A stretch of DNA of 31,893 bases from CBDHHC01 sp050633205 (GCA_050633205.1 JBOEGA010000034.1:1-31893), one strand, 5' to 3'; positions 1-7,997 are shown, counted from the first letter of the stretch. Notes: generated by a model from the sequence alone, not told the origin. Numbers and translations: made by a program.

Positions 1-85
1 CGATATAGGTATAGTGCCCAAGTCCACGCAATACGTCCGCAAGTTTGGACGCATCAGGCTCGGGCCTCGTAATCAATAAACGCAT
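1..85 (-). CDS. hemD: Uroporphyrinogen-III synthase, N-terminal part
   Basis: Partial gene cut by the left edge; only the first 28 residues are present. The translation opens MRLLITRPEPDASKLADVL, the typical beginning of HemD, which cyclises and inverts hydroxymethylbilane to uroporphyrinogen III in the cytoplasm. The ATG lies three bases after the hemC stop codon on the same strand, so the two are almost certainly co-transcribed and translationally coupled. The hemC-hemD order gives consecutive steps of tetrapyrrole synthesis. The identification rests on the short N-terminus plus this context. Confidence 0.85.
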   Translation of the reverse strand, partial: MRLLITRPEPDASKLADVLRGLGHYTYI

Positions 86-88
86 CAC

Positions 89-1048
89 TCACACGCTGCA
101 AAAAAAATCCTCACCGGCTTGTTGTAAAAGCTGTTCAGCCAGCTCACGACCAAGCTTCTCTCCATCTTTTATAGCAGCTTCTCCAGAGGCTTCAAAATGT
201 ATGCTGCCATCTGGCTTTAAAATCTCTCCAACAAAAACAATCTGGTCTTCATTCAACTCAGCCAGCCCGGCAATTGGCGTCTGACAAGATCCATCAAGCG
301 CTCTCAGAAATGCACGCTCTGTCTTAACACATACTTCTGTCGGTTTATGGTTAAGCGGCGTTAGCAATTCCCGGATCAGATCATCACCAGACCTTTGCTC
401 AATACCAATAGCGCCTTGCGCAATAGCGGGCATCATATCGTCAATTTCAACACAGGACGTGATTACACCTTCCATCCCCAGACGCTTGAGCCCTGCACAG
501 GCAAGCAGTGTTGCATCAACCTCGCCCTCTTCCAGCTTACGCAGGCGCGTCTCAACATTTCCCCGGTATGTCACAACCTGAATATCCGGGCGCAAACGCT
601 TGACCTGCGCCTGCCTGCGCAATGAGGAAGATCCGAGCACGGCCCCCTGCGGTAATTCCAGCAGCGTTTTTGCTTTTGGACTTAAAAAAGCATCCCGCAC
701 ATCTTCACGCTTCAAATAACAGGAAATCTCCAGACCATCAGGCAGCTGAGTTGGCATATCCTTCATGGAGTGAACGGCAATATCAATCCGCTTATCCTGA
801 AGCGCTTCCTCAATTTCCTTGGTAAAAAGCCCTTTCCCGCCAAATGCACGTAAAGCCTTATCCTGTATTTTATCCCCGGACGTTTTTATGATATGTATAG
901 CAACCTGATCTTCGCTAAGACCATGTGATGACATAAGCAATTCACGAACTGTATTCGCCTGCCATAACGCAAGTGGGCTGCCGCGTGTGCCAATATTTAT
1001 TTTTAGGGATTGCAAACTCTTGTCTCCAGATGATACGCGAAAAGACAT
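89..1048 (-). CDS. hemC: Porphobilinogen deaminase (hydroxymethylbilane synthase)
   Basis: The 319-residue protein polymerises four porphobilinogens into hydroxymethylbilane. The N-terminal family signature IGTRGSPLALWQAN is present. Other conserved blocks are HSMKDMPTQLP, which contributes the catalytic aspartate region, LGSSSLRRQAQ and YRGNVETRL. The dipyrromethane-cofactor cysteine is in DGSCQTPIAG at about residue 255. Length is normal apart from about 15 extra N-terminal residues before the first strand, so the true start could be slightly downstream, although no better ATG is visible. Only 53 bp separate it from the divergent tsaD, so both promoters must share that gap. hemD follows directly. 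Confidence 0.97.
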   Translation of the reverse strand: MSFRVSSGDKSLQSLKINIGTRGSPLALWQANTVRELLMSSHGLSEDQVAIHIIKTSGDKIQDKALRAFGGKGLFTKEIEEALQDKRIDIAVHSMKDMPTQLPDGLEISCYLKREDVRDAFLSPKAKTLLELPQGAVLGSSSLRRQAQVKRLRPDIQVVTYRGNVETRLRKLEEGEVDATLLACAGLKRLGMEGVITSCVEIDDMMPAIAQGAIGIEQRSGDDLIRELLTPLNHKPTEVCVKTERAFLRALDGSCQTPIAGLAELNEDQIVFVGEILKPDGSIHFEASGEAAIKDGEKLGRELAEQLLQQAGEDFFCSV

Positions 1049-1101
1049 AGCGGGAATTTATTGCTATATAGATAACATAACCCCCATATATCACTTCCAG
1101 A

Positions 1102-2199
1102 ATGGAAAAATCTAGCGTTTTGAAAAAACTAACGATACTCGGCATAGAAACAAGCTGCGACGAAACCGCCGCCGCCATAATAGAATACCACAAGCCCGAT
1201 GACGGTAAGATCATCTCCAATATAGTTCGTTCTCAATTGAGCGAACATGCCGAATTTGGAGGCGTTGTACCCGAAATAGCTGCCCGTGCCCATGTCGAAT
1301 GCCTTGATATCCTCATAAAACAGGCCATGAAAGAAGCCAGCCTTGATTTTCATCAACTGGATGGCATTGCCGTAACCGCTGGTCCCGGCCTGATAGGCGG
1401 CCTTCTTGTTGGCCTGATGACTGCCAAAGCGCTCTGTGCTGTGCATAAACTGCCACTACTGGCAGTAAACCACCTCGAAGGCCATGCACTGACTGTGGGA
1501 CTGACAGAATCTCTTGCTCCCCCATATCTTCTTCTCCTTGTATCTGGCGGCCATACCCAGCTTCTCATTACTGAGAAAGCCGGAAAATATACCCGTCTTG
1601 GCACCACACTGGATGATGCTCTGGGCGAAGCCTTTGATAAAACAGCCAAACTTATGAACTTAGGCTACCCCGGCGGGCCACAGGTTGAAGCATGGGCGCT
1701 GAAAGGCGACCCCAAACGCTTCAAATTTCCAACCCCGATGCAGGGCCGCCCCGAACCGCATTTCTCATTCTCCGGCCTCAAAACAGCCGTAAGACAACAG
1801 GCCAAAAAGCTTGAACCCGTATCCGATCAGGATATCGCAGACATCTGCGCAAGCTTCCAGACAGCCGTTGTCGCATCAGTATCTGACCGGGTTAAAAAAG
1901 CCATGAACCAGTATATAAAACAACTGGGACCGGATGCACCGAGACACATAGTGATTGCTGGAGGCGTGGCTGCCAATAAACATCTCCGTGAAGGTTTGCA
2001 AAATACCGCAGATAGTCTTAACTTCCGGATTCATATCCCACCCATCAATCTGTGCACCGACAACGCTGCAATGATTGCCTGGGCAGGAGCACAGAAACTT
2101 GAAGCCGGCCTGACCGACGAATTAACCGTCTCGGCCAAAGCCAGATGGCCACTGGATGAGAAAGCAGCACCAGCCCACGGAGCTGGCGTAAAGGCCTGA
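1102..2199 (+). CDS. tsaD: tRNA N6-adenosine threonylcarbamoyltransferase
   Basis: TsaD transfers threonylcarbamoyl from TC-AMP to A37 of ANN-decoding tRNAs, working with TsaB and TsaE. The protein has 365 residues, slightly longer than usual. The family start GIETSCDETAAA is present, as is EFGGVVPEIAARAHVE. The metal-binding pair lies in NHLEGH (His124 and His128), followed by LVSGGHTQL. A C-terminal CTDNAAMIAWAG block completes the ASKHA-type fold. The ATG at 1102 has only a weak ribosome binding site; a TTG six codons later is an alternative. The hemC/tsaD divergent pair followed by gpsA is a common alphaproteobacterial arrangement. Confidence 0.97.
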   Translation: MEKSSVLKKLTILGIETSCDETAAAIIEYHKPDDGKIISNIVRSQLSEHAEFGGVVPEIAARAHVECLDILIKQAMKEASLDFHQLDGIAVTAGPGLIGGLLVGLMTAKALCAVHKLPLLAVNHLEGHALTVGLTESLAPPYLLLLVSGGHTQLLITEKAGKYTRLGTTLDDALGEAFDKTAKLMNLGYPGGPQVEAWALKGDPKRFKFPTPMQGRPEPHFSFSGLKTAVRQQAKKLEPVSDQDIADICASFQTAVVASVSDRVKKAMNQYIKQLGPDAPRHIVIAGGVAANKHLREGLQNTADSLNFRIHIPPINLCTDNAAMIAWAGAQKLEAGLTDELTVSAKARWPLDEKAAPAHGAGVKA

Positions 2200-2238
2200 A
2201 TATAAAGGCCCTGTTAAAATATATTACGGAGACAGATT

Positions 2239-3237
2239 TTGGGAATACAAAAACTTGGTGTTGTCGGAGCTGGAGCATGGGGAACAGCACTAGCACAAAG
2301 CATGTGCTACACATCATGTGATGTAATGCTGTGGGCACATGAAAAAGAAACCGCCGCCGAGATCAACGAACACAACCTCAATACTACATTTCTGCCTGAA
2401 ATACCGCTAAACCCGAAAATTCAGGGAACTGACGACCTGGAAGAACTGCGAAATTGTGATGCTGTATTACTGGTAGCACCCGCTCAGTTCCTGCGTAAAA
2501 TCAGTCTGGACCTGAAAAGGATCCTTCGCCCGGACTGTCCGGTTCTGATCTGCTCTAAAGGGATCGAAATTGATAGCCTGAAACTCATGTCCCAGATACT
2601 GGAAGAAACCATGCCGGGCTCTCCATTAGCGATACTTTCCGGCCCAAGCTTCGCCCATGAAGTTGCTGCAAACCTCCCCGCAGCACTGACCCTCGCCTGT
2701 TCCGATGAAAAACTGGGGCTCGAACTGATAAACACTCTTGGCCATACAACCATGCGGCTATATTGGACCGATGACATCATTGGAGCACAAATAGGCGGTG
2801 CAATCAAAAACGTAATGGCCATAGCATCAGGCATAAGCTCAGGAAAAGACCTCGGGCAGAATGCACATGCTGCACTGACAACCCGCGGTTTTGTAGAGCT
2901 GGTGGAAATAGGAAAAGCCTTTGGTGGCAGACCCGAAACTCTGACAGGTCTCAGTGGTCTGGGGGATCTTATCCTGACCTGCTCCAGCCCTAAATCAAGA
3001 AACATGTCTCTCGGCCACGCATTAGGACAGGGACAGACCGTACAGGAAATTCTGGGAGCCAGAAAATCTGTAACTGAGGGTGTTTATACTGCAGAGGCCA
3101 TCGCTAAAATTTCAAAAACCAAAGATCTGGAACTGCCAATATCCAATGCAGTTCACCAGATCTTACAGGGCAATCTTTCAGTCGATCTCGCTATAGACTC
3201 TCTACTATCTCGTCCATTCAAACCTGAAGCACATTAG
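2239..3237 (+). CDS. gpsA: Glycerol-3-phosphate dehydrogenase [NAD(P)+]
   Basis: The enzyme reduces dihydroxyacetone phosphate to sn-glycerol 3-phosphate, the backbone for phospholipid synthesis. It has 332 residues, the normal length. The N-terminal nucleotide-binding loop is GAGAWGTALAQ (about 10-20). CSKGIE contains Lys107, and the catalytic lysine is Lys190 in GGAIKNVMAIASG. LSGLGDLILTC is also typical. I chose the TTG at 2239 because ACGGAGA lies just upstream and translation from there begins with the expected beta strand. It follows tsaD after 39 bp and probably belongs to the same transcript. Confidence 0.96.
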   Translation: MGIQKLGVVGAGAWGTALAQSMCYTSCDVMLWAHEKETAAEINEHNLNTTFLPEIPLNPKIQGTDDLEELRNCDAVLLVAPAQFLRKISLDLKRILRPDCPVLICSKGIEIDSLKLMSQILEETMPGSPLAILSGPSFAHEVAANLPAALTLACSDEKLGLELINTLGHTTMRLYWTDDIIGAQIGGAIKNVMAIASGISSGKDLGQNAHAALTTRGFVELVEIGKAFGGRPETLTGLSGLGDLILTCSSPKSRNMSLGHALGQGQTVQEILGARKSVTEGVYTAEAIAKISKTKDLELPISNAVHQILQGNLSVDLAIDSLLSRPFKPEAH

Positions 3238-3265
3238 GATCAGGACACAATAAAAGGAACACACA

Positions 3266-3553
3266 ATGCTCGTTGCAATGATTGGTATCGATAAAACTCC
3301 TGACGGACTGGAACGTCGCAAACAGGTCCGCCGCGAACATCTTGCTTTCCTTTCCGAACTTGGCGACAAAGTAGTCCTTGCCGGACCGTTTATGGATGGC
3401 GACAAGCCAACAGGCAGCCTGATTGTTTTCGAAGCCGATAGCGTCGAACAGGTCAATGAATGGATCGCCAAAGACCCATATACAGCCGCCGAAGTATTTG
3501 AAACTGTTGATGTTCGCCCCTGGAACTGGCTGTTCGGCAAGGGGAAGAAATAA
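3266..3553 (+). CDS. YciI-like (YCII domain) protein
   Basis: A 95-residue single-domain protein of the YciI family, a ferredoxin-like fold often proposed to have small-molecule enzymatic activity. Visible family features are a conserved histidine in RREHLAFL (His25), an aspartate in AGPFMDGD (about residue 44) and the motif DPYTAAEVFE near residue 70. AAAAGGAAC upstream of the ATG gives a good ribosome binding site. It sits 28 bp after gpsA and is followed by a strong hairpin, so it is probably the last gene of the tsaD operon. This position after gpsA is common in alphaproteobacteria, but its substrate is unknown. Confidence 0.9.
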   Translation: MLVAMIGIDKTPDGLERRKQVRREHLAFLSELGDKVVLAGPFMDGDKPTGSLIVFEADSVEQVNEWIAKDPYTAAEVFETVDVRPWNWLFGKGKK

Positions 3554-3567
3554 AGCTTGAATAAAAC

Positions 3568-3596
3568 TGAACGCACCTGTCATCAGGCTGCGTTCA
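3568..3596 (+). terminator. Hairpin terminator after the tsaD-gpsA-YciI operon
   Basis: A perfect 8-bp inverted repeat, TGAACGCA with TGCGTTCA, encloses a second stem, CCTG-TCAT-CAGG. It begins 15 bp after the YciI stop. The downstream tract is only moderately T-rich, so it may be a weak or Rho-assisted terminator, or an RNA-stabilising end. Confidence 0.6.
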
Positions 3597-3700
3597 TCCT
3601 CTATTCAGCCCTCACAGGCTATAGATGAACCCACATTGAGTTACCTCTCCGTATTGCTCGCGGCTGCTGAACCCGGTCAATAACAAGTGAGAGACTCAAA

Positions 3701-4006
3701 ATGCCAAAAAACAGTAATCGCGCAAGAAGAAGATTCGACCGCGAAAGAAAGATTCGTGCAAGATCAGATCGTGGAGAATTTGTACGATGCGTTCACAGGA
3801 AATATATCGACGGCAGGCTTTCAAAATCAAAGGCCACACCACCATATGGAAAAAGATGGCCGCGTGAAAAACGATGGAAACTGCTGTACCTGAGACGCAA
3901 TAAACTCAGGCGCGCAAAAAAGCTCGGATTTGAGTATCCTGAACAAAAATGGAAAGATCACCTTGATCTTGATATCTCTGTTACCGACAAGGCAAACTCC
4001 TTATGA
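3701..4006 (+). CDS. Small highly basic hypothetical protein
   Basis: A 101-residue protein I do not recognise. It is extremely rich in Arg and Lys, especially residues 1-80 (RARRRFDRERK near the start, LRRNKLRRAKKLG later), with several Trp and Tyr and an acidic last 15 residues. This suggests nucleic-acid or ribosome binding, which is inference only. GTGAGAGA lies a suitable distance upstream of the ATG. Its TGA stop overlaps the ATG of the phosphatase-like gene by four bases (ATGA), so the two are translationally coupled. An overlapping ORF in another frame from 3687 was rejected because its composition is random-looking. Confidence 0.7.
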   Translation: MPKNSNRARRRFDRERKIRARSDRGEFVRCVHRKYIDGRLSKSKATPPYGKRWPREKRWKLLYLRRNKLRRAKKLGFEYPEQKWKDHLDLDISVTDKANSL

Positions 4007-4332
4007 ATCTTCTTTTCATATGCAGCCGCAATCAATGGCGCAGCCCCACAGCAGAACAACTCTGGCGAAAATCGCCAGAGCACAATGCCCGGTCAGCAGG
4101 AACCAGCCCAAAGGCAAAAAGAACAGTCAATGCCGGGGATATCGTATGGGCAGATATTATTTTTGTTATGGAAAACAAACACAGGAGCAGATTACAGGCT
4201 AATTTCCCTGCCCCCCTGAAATACAAAACCATCCATGTTCTCGATATCCCGGATGAATATCAATATATGGATCCTGAACTTATTGAAATACTGCAAGAAA
4301 GAATTGGTTCTCTGCTGGAAGAGAATGAATAG
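4003..4332 (+). CDS. Small low-molecular-weight protein-tyrosine-phosphatase-like protein
   Basis: A 109-residue protein with an N-terminal phosphatase P-loop. LFICSRNQWRSPTAE fits the CX5R(S/T) pattern of low-molecular-weight phosphatases (Cys8, Arg14, Ser15). Later blocks, DIVWADIIFVMENKH and VLDIPDEYQYMDPELIEIL, match the short predicted tyrosine phosphatase group (COG4551-like). The acidic IPDEYQYMD stretch may supply the general-acid aspartate. It is shorter than classical enzymes of about 150 residues. It overlaps the basic protein by 4 bp, implying joint function. Whether the substrate is protein, RNA or a small molecule is not known. Confidence 0.85.
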   Translation: MNLLFICSRNQWRSPTAEQLWRKSPEHNARSAGTSPKAKRTVNAGDIVWADIIFVMENKHRSRLQANFPAPLKYKTIHVLDIPDEYQYMDPELIEILQERIGSLLEENE

Positions 4333-4333
4333 A

Positions 4334-4370
4334 AACAATAAAAAAAGAGCGCACCATTCAGATGCGCTCT
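4334..4370 (-). terminator. Intrinsic terminator for the 4400-4813 gene
   Basis: Arms AGAGCGCA (4346-4353) and TGCGCTCT (4363-4370) form a perfect 8-bp stem with a 9-base loop. On the minus strand the stem is followed by a T-rich run complementary to the A tract at 4334-4346. It lies about 30 bp after the stop of the minus-strand membrane protein. It may also stop transcription of the convergent phosphatase operon. Confidence 0.78.
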
Positions 4371-4399
4371 GTATATCCATCATCTGTCAATTCAACAGA

Positions 4400-4813
4400 T
4401 TACAGAACACTTGTTATAATAGCCCAGATACCAATGCCGATACCGGCAATACCAAGAGTACCCTGCAATGGTGCAAGCTTTTGCAGAAGCTGATCACCTT
4501 TGGCTTTCGCTTCAGCATTCCCGCTCAATATAAACTTGGCAATCAAGCCATAACCAAGCAGAAAACCAAGTGCAGCAATTACAACTGAACAGGCAATCAT
4601 AGTAGCCCATGCTATTGGCGCTGTTGCCAACAGGCTGAGATATAATACTGACTGAATAATCCCCCAGATCCCCCAAAAACAAAATACAACACCAATCCAT
4701 CCCTGGAATGGAGCTATCTTGTCGAGGATCTCTTTAGCATCAGGCCGCCTTGCCAGTACCAGCGAAGGCACAGCAATAAGGCTCAGTAGGATAATAGAAA
4801 TGCCATATATCAT
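4400..4813 (-). CDS. Inner-membrane protein with tandem internal repeat
   Basis: A 137-residue, very hydrophobic protein with about four membrane segments. Residues about 30-57 and 110-137 are clear copies of each other: LDKIAPFQGWIGVVF...WGIIQSVL against LQKLAPLQGTLGIAG...WAIITSVL. Each copy is an amphipathic K-I/L-APxQG segment leading into a Gly/Trp-rich helix. This indicates duplication of a two-helix unit. The start has a well-placed AAGGA on the minus strand. I do not recognise the family. A transporter accessory or channel-like role is possible but unsupported. Confidence 0.75.
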   Translation of the reverse strand: MIYGISIILLSLIAVPSLVLARRPDAKEILDKIAPFQGWIGVVFCFWGIWGIIQSVLYLSLLATAPIAWATMIACSVVIAALGFLLGYGLIAKFILSGNAEAKAKGDQLLQKLAPLQGTLGIAGIGIGIWAIITSVL

Positions 4814-5212
4814 GTAAATTTTCCTTATTTTCTGGCGATTCTAATTATTTCTACGCAATACTGTCAGCAACTTGATAGCTGCATCAGCTACAGGCTGTCT
4901 TTTCAGCACCTTCTCTTAAATCTGTTATTTACAAAAAACGGAGAATGTTCTGTAGCTTGATAAGCGGCGTGACAGGAGAATAAGGCATAATTATGTAAGG
5001 CACATAATCATAAAAAGGCTATAAACACCTGTAAATCAATAATATTACATAATATCACATTATTTTGATGGAAGCTTTTGGATATTATCAAAGTTTGAAT
5101 TTTTTGTTAGCATACTTGCCAAAGCAGGTTCTTGTATTAAACTTAAGCAACTGAATAACAATAAAATTACTCACTGGTCACGTCATTGCAAAAGAAATAG
5201 GCCTTATCAATA
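4814..5212. other. AT-rich divergent intergenic region
   Basis: About 400 bp between the start of the minus-strand membrane protein and the start of the plus-strand secreted protein. It should hold both promoters. I see no ORF with a credible ribosome binding site, no strong hairpin and no repeat. No confident -35/-10 pair was identified. Confidence 0.5.
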
Positions 5213-6187
5213 ATGTTGAGAGTATTACTTCTGATAATATTGCTGACCACAAGCAGCAACGCTTATTCAAAAGGCAATACAGGAAAGCCTGTTGATATTT
5301 TCTACCTCCCGCATATCCATGCTAAATTTGGAGGCAAAGATTATAAAAGCCGCGGCGGTGATATGGTCTTTTTCAGCTACCTGCATATAGCTCTGGAAAT
5401 TCTGAAAGACCCCGGAAAATACGAAGTCTATAACGAAGGTTTCTATTTCAGTCTGAACCGAAGAGCCAGATACAGAATCCGGCGCTCTGAGTTCAGAAAA
5501 TTCAGAAAAATATTTCCTACTGGTTTTCCAAAAAATGTCACGAGCTGGAATGCAAAACAAAAAGCTGCCTTCATTGAATACGGCCCTATAACAACTCTTT
5601 ATTTACTGAAACGAATAAACATCATTCGCAAAACAGAACGGTGGACTAACGAAAAGAAAATTGCCCGTCACCTTGAAAAATGTTCTCAAACACCATTTTT
5701 TAAAAATCTTGGTGAAGTTTTTGCCAGTAATATTTTCAGCTCCTGGAAAGAATTCTACCCAAAAATAAGAAATACGCAGACAGGAAAATCCAGAAAAATA
5801 TGCCATCAGATTTTTGCTAAAAGAGAAGTCTATCTGGTAAAGAAAATCCGGAAACGTCGCAAAACAGCGAAAAAACCACTACTGATAATTTTTGGCTATG
5901 CCCATGATTTTGGTCAGTATTTCAATGGTGAAATAAAATATATTGGTACACCGGAACTGACATATGCTGCCATGTGTTACCATTATAGAAATACACCTCC
6001 TGATAAAAACTTCGCAACATTTTGCTATTACAACTATAAGAAGTGGCTGACCAGACTTGGTCATCAGCATTATTTTAATGAGCATCAGAACTTTGGCTAC
6101 CGAAGTTTCTGGAGCGATTTTTTAGGCCTCATCGGCAACACTGGCAAAAACACGGTGCCTGGCTCAAAAACAATTTCCCCTGAATAG
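5213..6187 (+). CDS. Secreted protein of unknown function, possibly TraB/ChaN-like
   Basis: A 324-residue protein with an N-terminal signal peptide (about residues 1-19, MLRVLLLIILL then SSNAYS). The mature part is basic and rich in Tyr, Phe and His. I do not recognise it by overall similarity. Three spaced elements recall the TraB/GumN/ChaN/erythromycin-esterase superfamily: YLPHIHAKFGG after the first strand (His34, His36), VYNEGF with Glu75 after the second, and PLLIIFGYAHDFG with His231 preceded by a Lys/Arg-rich helix. This is an inference from pattern and order only. The gene stands alone between a long AT-rich gap and the EVE operon. Confidence 0.6.
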   Translation: MLRVLLLIILLTTSSNAYSKGNTGKPVDIFYLPHIHAKFGGKDYKSRGGDMVFFSYLHIALEILKDPGKYEVYNEGFYFSLNRRARYRIRRSEFRKFRKIFPTGFPKNVTSWNAKQKAAFIEYGPITTLYLLKRINIIRKTERWTNEKKIARHLEKCSQTPFFKNLGEVFASNIFSSWKEFYPKIRNTQTGKSRKICHQIFAKREVYLVKKIRKRRKTAKKPLLIIFGYAHDFGQYFNGEIKYIGTPELTYAAMCYHYRNTPPDKNFATFCYYNYKKWLTRLGHQHYFNEHQNFGYRSFWSDFLGLIGNTGKNTVPGSKTISPE

Positions 6188-6290
6188 CTTTTAAATATGC
6201 CCTGTGTCTGACTTCTGCACCTGATTGCTTTCCCGGCTAAGGTCTACTAAAGCTATTGTTGATTCTATTAATAATCTAAGGGAGCAGCAC

Positions 6291-6722
6291 ATGGCCTATT
6301 GGCTCTTCAAATCCGAACCCAATACATGGTCCTGGGAAGATCAGGTTAAAGCAGGAAAAAAAGGCACTGAATGGGACGGTGTGCGCAACTATCAGGCTCG
6401 CAACTTTATGCGTGAAATGAAGTCCGGCGATCTTGGTTTCTTTTATCACTCTGTCAATGAAAAGCGTATCGTTGGTATTGTAAAAGTTATTACCGACAGC
6501 CACCCGGATTCCACTGATGACACGGGGAAATGGGAATGCGTCGACATTGCCGCCGTAACAGAAGCCCCCAACCCCGTTACACTTGATGATATTAAGTCTG
6601 ATGAAAATCTGACTGAAATGATTCTGGTCAACAACTCCCGTCTTTCAGTACAGCCCGTTAAAGCAGATGAGTGGAAGCACGTTTGTAAAATGCTTAAAGT
6701 AAAACAGAAGGATCTGAAATAA
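6291..6722 (+). CDS. EVE domain protein
   Basis: A 143-residue protein consisting essentially of one EVE (PUA-like) domain, a fold associated with binding modified bases. Characteristic elements are YWLFKSEPNTWSW at the N-terminus, GTEWDGVRNYQARNFM, and MKSGDLGFFYHSVNE. I start at the ATG at 6291, which has GGGAG upstream and begins MAYWLFKSEP as in homologues; an upstream in-frame start at 6225 adds 22 unrelated residues. The stop overlaps the next start by one base (TAATG). In many alphaproteobacteria EVE genes lie near tsaD-gpsA-YciI, as here about 3 kb away. Confidence 0.92.
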   Translation: MAYWLFKSEPNTWSWEDQVKAGKKGTEWDGVRNYQARNFMREMKSGDLGFFYHSVNEKRIVGIVKVITDSHPDSTDDTGKWECVDIAAVTEAPNPVTLDDIKSDENLTEMILVNNSRLSVQPVKADEWKHVCKMLKVKQKDLK

Positions 6723-7129
6723 TGGTATTTGCAGGCATAAATTATCTTGCAGTACTGGTAGCCGCCATTGCCGGATTTGCCATTGGCTCCGTTTGGTACA
6801 TGATATTGGGCAATGCCTGGATGAATGCTCTTGGAAAAACCAGAGAAGAGCTGAAACCCACCCCTGGACCATTCATTGCAGCATTCCTGATGCAACTGCT
6901 CATGGCATATATTCTTGCAGGGGCAATGGGACATCTGGGCGAAAACACTGTCACTGTAAAAAATGGCGTTATTTCAGCAGCATTCTGCTGGGCAGGATTT
7001 GTCCTGACAACAATGTTCGTCAATCACCGTTTTCAGGGAAGTCCACTAATGCTGACAGTCATTGACGCTGGTCACTGGCTCTTTGTTCTTCTGGGAATGG
7101 GCATTATCATCGGATTGTTTGGAATTTAA
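6722..7129 (+). CDS. DUF1761 family membrane protein
   Basis: A 135-residue protein with four predicted membrane helices. The N-terminal NYLAVLVAAIAGFAIGSVWYMILG followed by a loop and PFIAAFLMQLLMAYILAG matches the DUF1761 pattern, as does the C-terminal IDAGHWLFVLLGMGIIIGLFG. The function is unknown. Its ATG overlaps the EVE stop codon by one base, so expression is coupled to EVE. A hairpin follows the stop. Confidence 0.85.
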   Translation: MVFAGINYLAVLVAAIAGFAIGSVWYMILGNAWMNALGKTREELKPTPGPFIAAFLMQLLMAYILAGAMGHLGENTVTVKNGVISAAFCWAGFVLTTMFVNHRFQGSPLMLTVIDAGHWLFVLLGMGIIIGLFGI

Positions 7130-7149
7130 AATCGACACTCGGAAAACAT

Positions 7150-7188
7150 GAAAGCGTGAACTCCAAGGGAGCAGGAGCCCACGCTTTC
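7150..7188 (+). terminator. Hairpin after the EVE-DUF1761 operon
   Basis: Inverted repeat GAAAGCGTG (7150-7158) and CACGCTTTC (7180-7188), 9 bp perfect, with a short internal CTCC/GGAG stem. It starts 20 bp after the DUF1761 stop. The following bases are only mildly T-rich, so strength is uncertain. It could also serve the convergent minus-strand gene that ends at 7225. Confidence 0.55.
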
Positions 7189-7224
7189 TTCCCACCGTTT
7201 ACTCGGTATTTCTCAATATAAGAA

Positions 7225-7524
7225 CTAACACCTTGGCTTGCGCCCAAATGCCGTCACCACATTTTCGATTACGGTCATAACTTCATTCCGACCGTCAACA
7301 TCGACACTGACAGCAATAACCGGAGCACACTTCACCGGCTCACTCTTAACAAACCCAGTTGTTTGCAATTCATTTGGCATCTCCGCCCCACGCCCTTTAG
7401 GTGCCTCACTACCCAAAACACGCATTAGCGTAAACAGCATCATCAAAGCGACAACAAAAACCATTACCCATGAACCCTGATCATCATTGATAAACTCTTT
7501 CATTGTTTTTTTTGATGCCAGCAT
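7225..7524 (-). CDS. Small single-pass membrane protein, unknown
   Basis: A 99-residue protein beginning MLASKKTMKEFINDD. I place the start at 7524 because GGAG lies seven bases before the ATG; a longer reading frame adds nine residues without such a site. One strong membrane helix (GSWVMVFVVALMMLFTLMRV) is followed by a soluble domain with one internal Cys and a Cys at the C-terminus (GRKPRC). The short charged stretch before a GSW-initiated helix is faintly like TadE/pilin N-termini, but there is no real match. It is downstream of another small membrane protein on the same strand, 66 bp away. Confidence 0.6.
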   Translation of the reverse strand: MLASKKTMKEFINDDQGSWVMVFVVALMMLFTLMRVLGSEAPKGRGAEMPNELQTTGFVKSEPVKCAPVIAVSVDVDGRNEVMTVIENVVTAFGRKPRC

Positions 7525-7590
7525 GACCTGTCTCCGAATGATACATTCCAATAAACCTGATGACTAAATAGCAAAGCTCATGCCAGTCAT

Positions 7591-7788
7591 TTAAGGGAAT
7601 AGATAGTGACGAAGCGTGTTTTCGACGGCATAGGAGAGTGAATGTACGTTACTCCATTCGAACTCCACGATACGAATTTGGAGAAATGTCAGAGCGACAA
7701 AAACAGGAAAAGCAATAAGAAGGAAAAGTGCCAGGCTATTAACCGTATACTCCGCAGCTACATCTGCATCAGATTTAACTTTTGACAT
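7591..7788 (-). CDS. Small single-pass membrane protein, unknown
   Basis: A 65-residue protein with an acidic N-terminus, one long hydrophobic helix (VNSLALFLLIAFPVFVALTF) and a short C-terminal tail ending TLRHYLFP. A clear ribosome binding site (AGGAGTGATCTGAT before ATG on the minus strand) supports it as a real gene. It precedes the 7225-7524 gene on the same strand, and the two probably form a bicistronic unit. The family is not recognised. Confidence 0.6.
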   Translation of the reverse strand: MSKVKSDADVAAEYTVNSLALFLLIAFPVFVALTFLQIRIVEFEWSNVHSLSYAVENTLRHYLFP

Positions 7789-7935
7789 ATCAGATCACTC
7801 CTGGCTTCGTTAACAACTAACACCAGTAGAGCAACTGCAATGCCAAAAATTATGCGCCTAACTCAAAAACAAATAAATTCATAAAAAACACATACTTAGA
7901 GAAAGAACGTATCTTTTCGGATAAAATATCGAATA

Positions 7936-7963
7936 CAAATCAGGCACAGGAAAGCCTGATCTG
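7936..7963 (-). terminator. Probable terminator after the SDHAF4-like gene
   Basis: On the minus strand CAGATCAGGC and GCCTGATTTG form a 10-bp stem (one G-U pair) with an 8-base loop, followed by an AT-rich but not pure T run. It lies about 35 bp after the stop of the minus-strand SDHAF4-like gene. Confidence 0.5.
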
Positions 7964-7997
7964 AAACAGATTCAATTAACTTCTGTCCCTTTTTAAC

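Noticed and set aside
3687..3893. ORF in another frame over the basic protein
   Set aside because: Its product has no family features, and the overlapping frame from 3701 has the better start and the ATGA coupling with the next gene.
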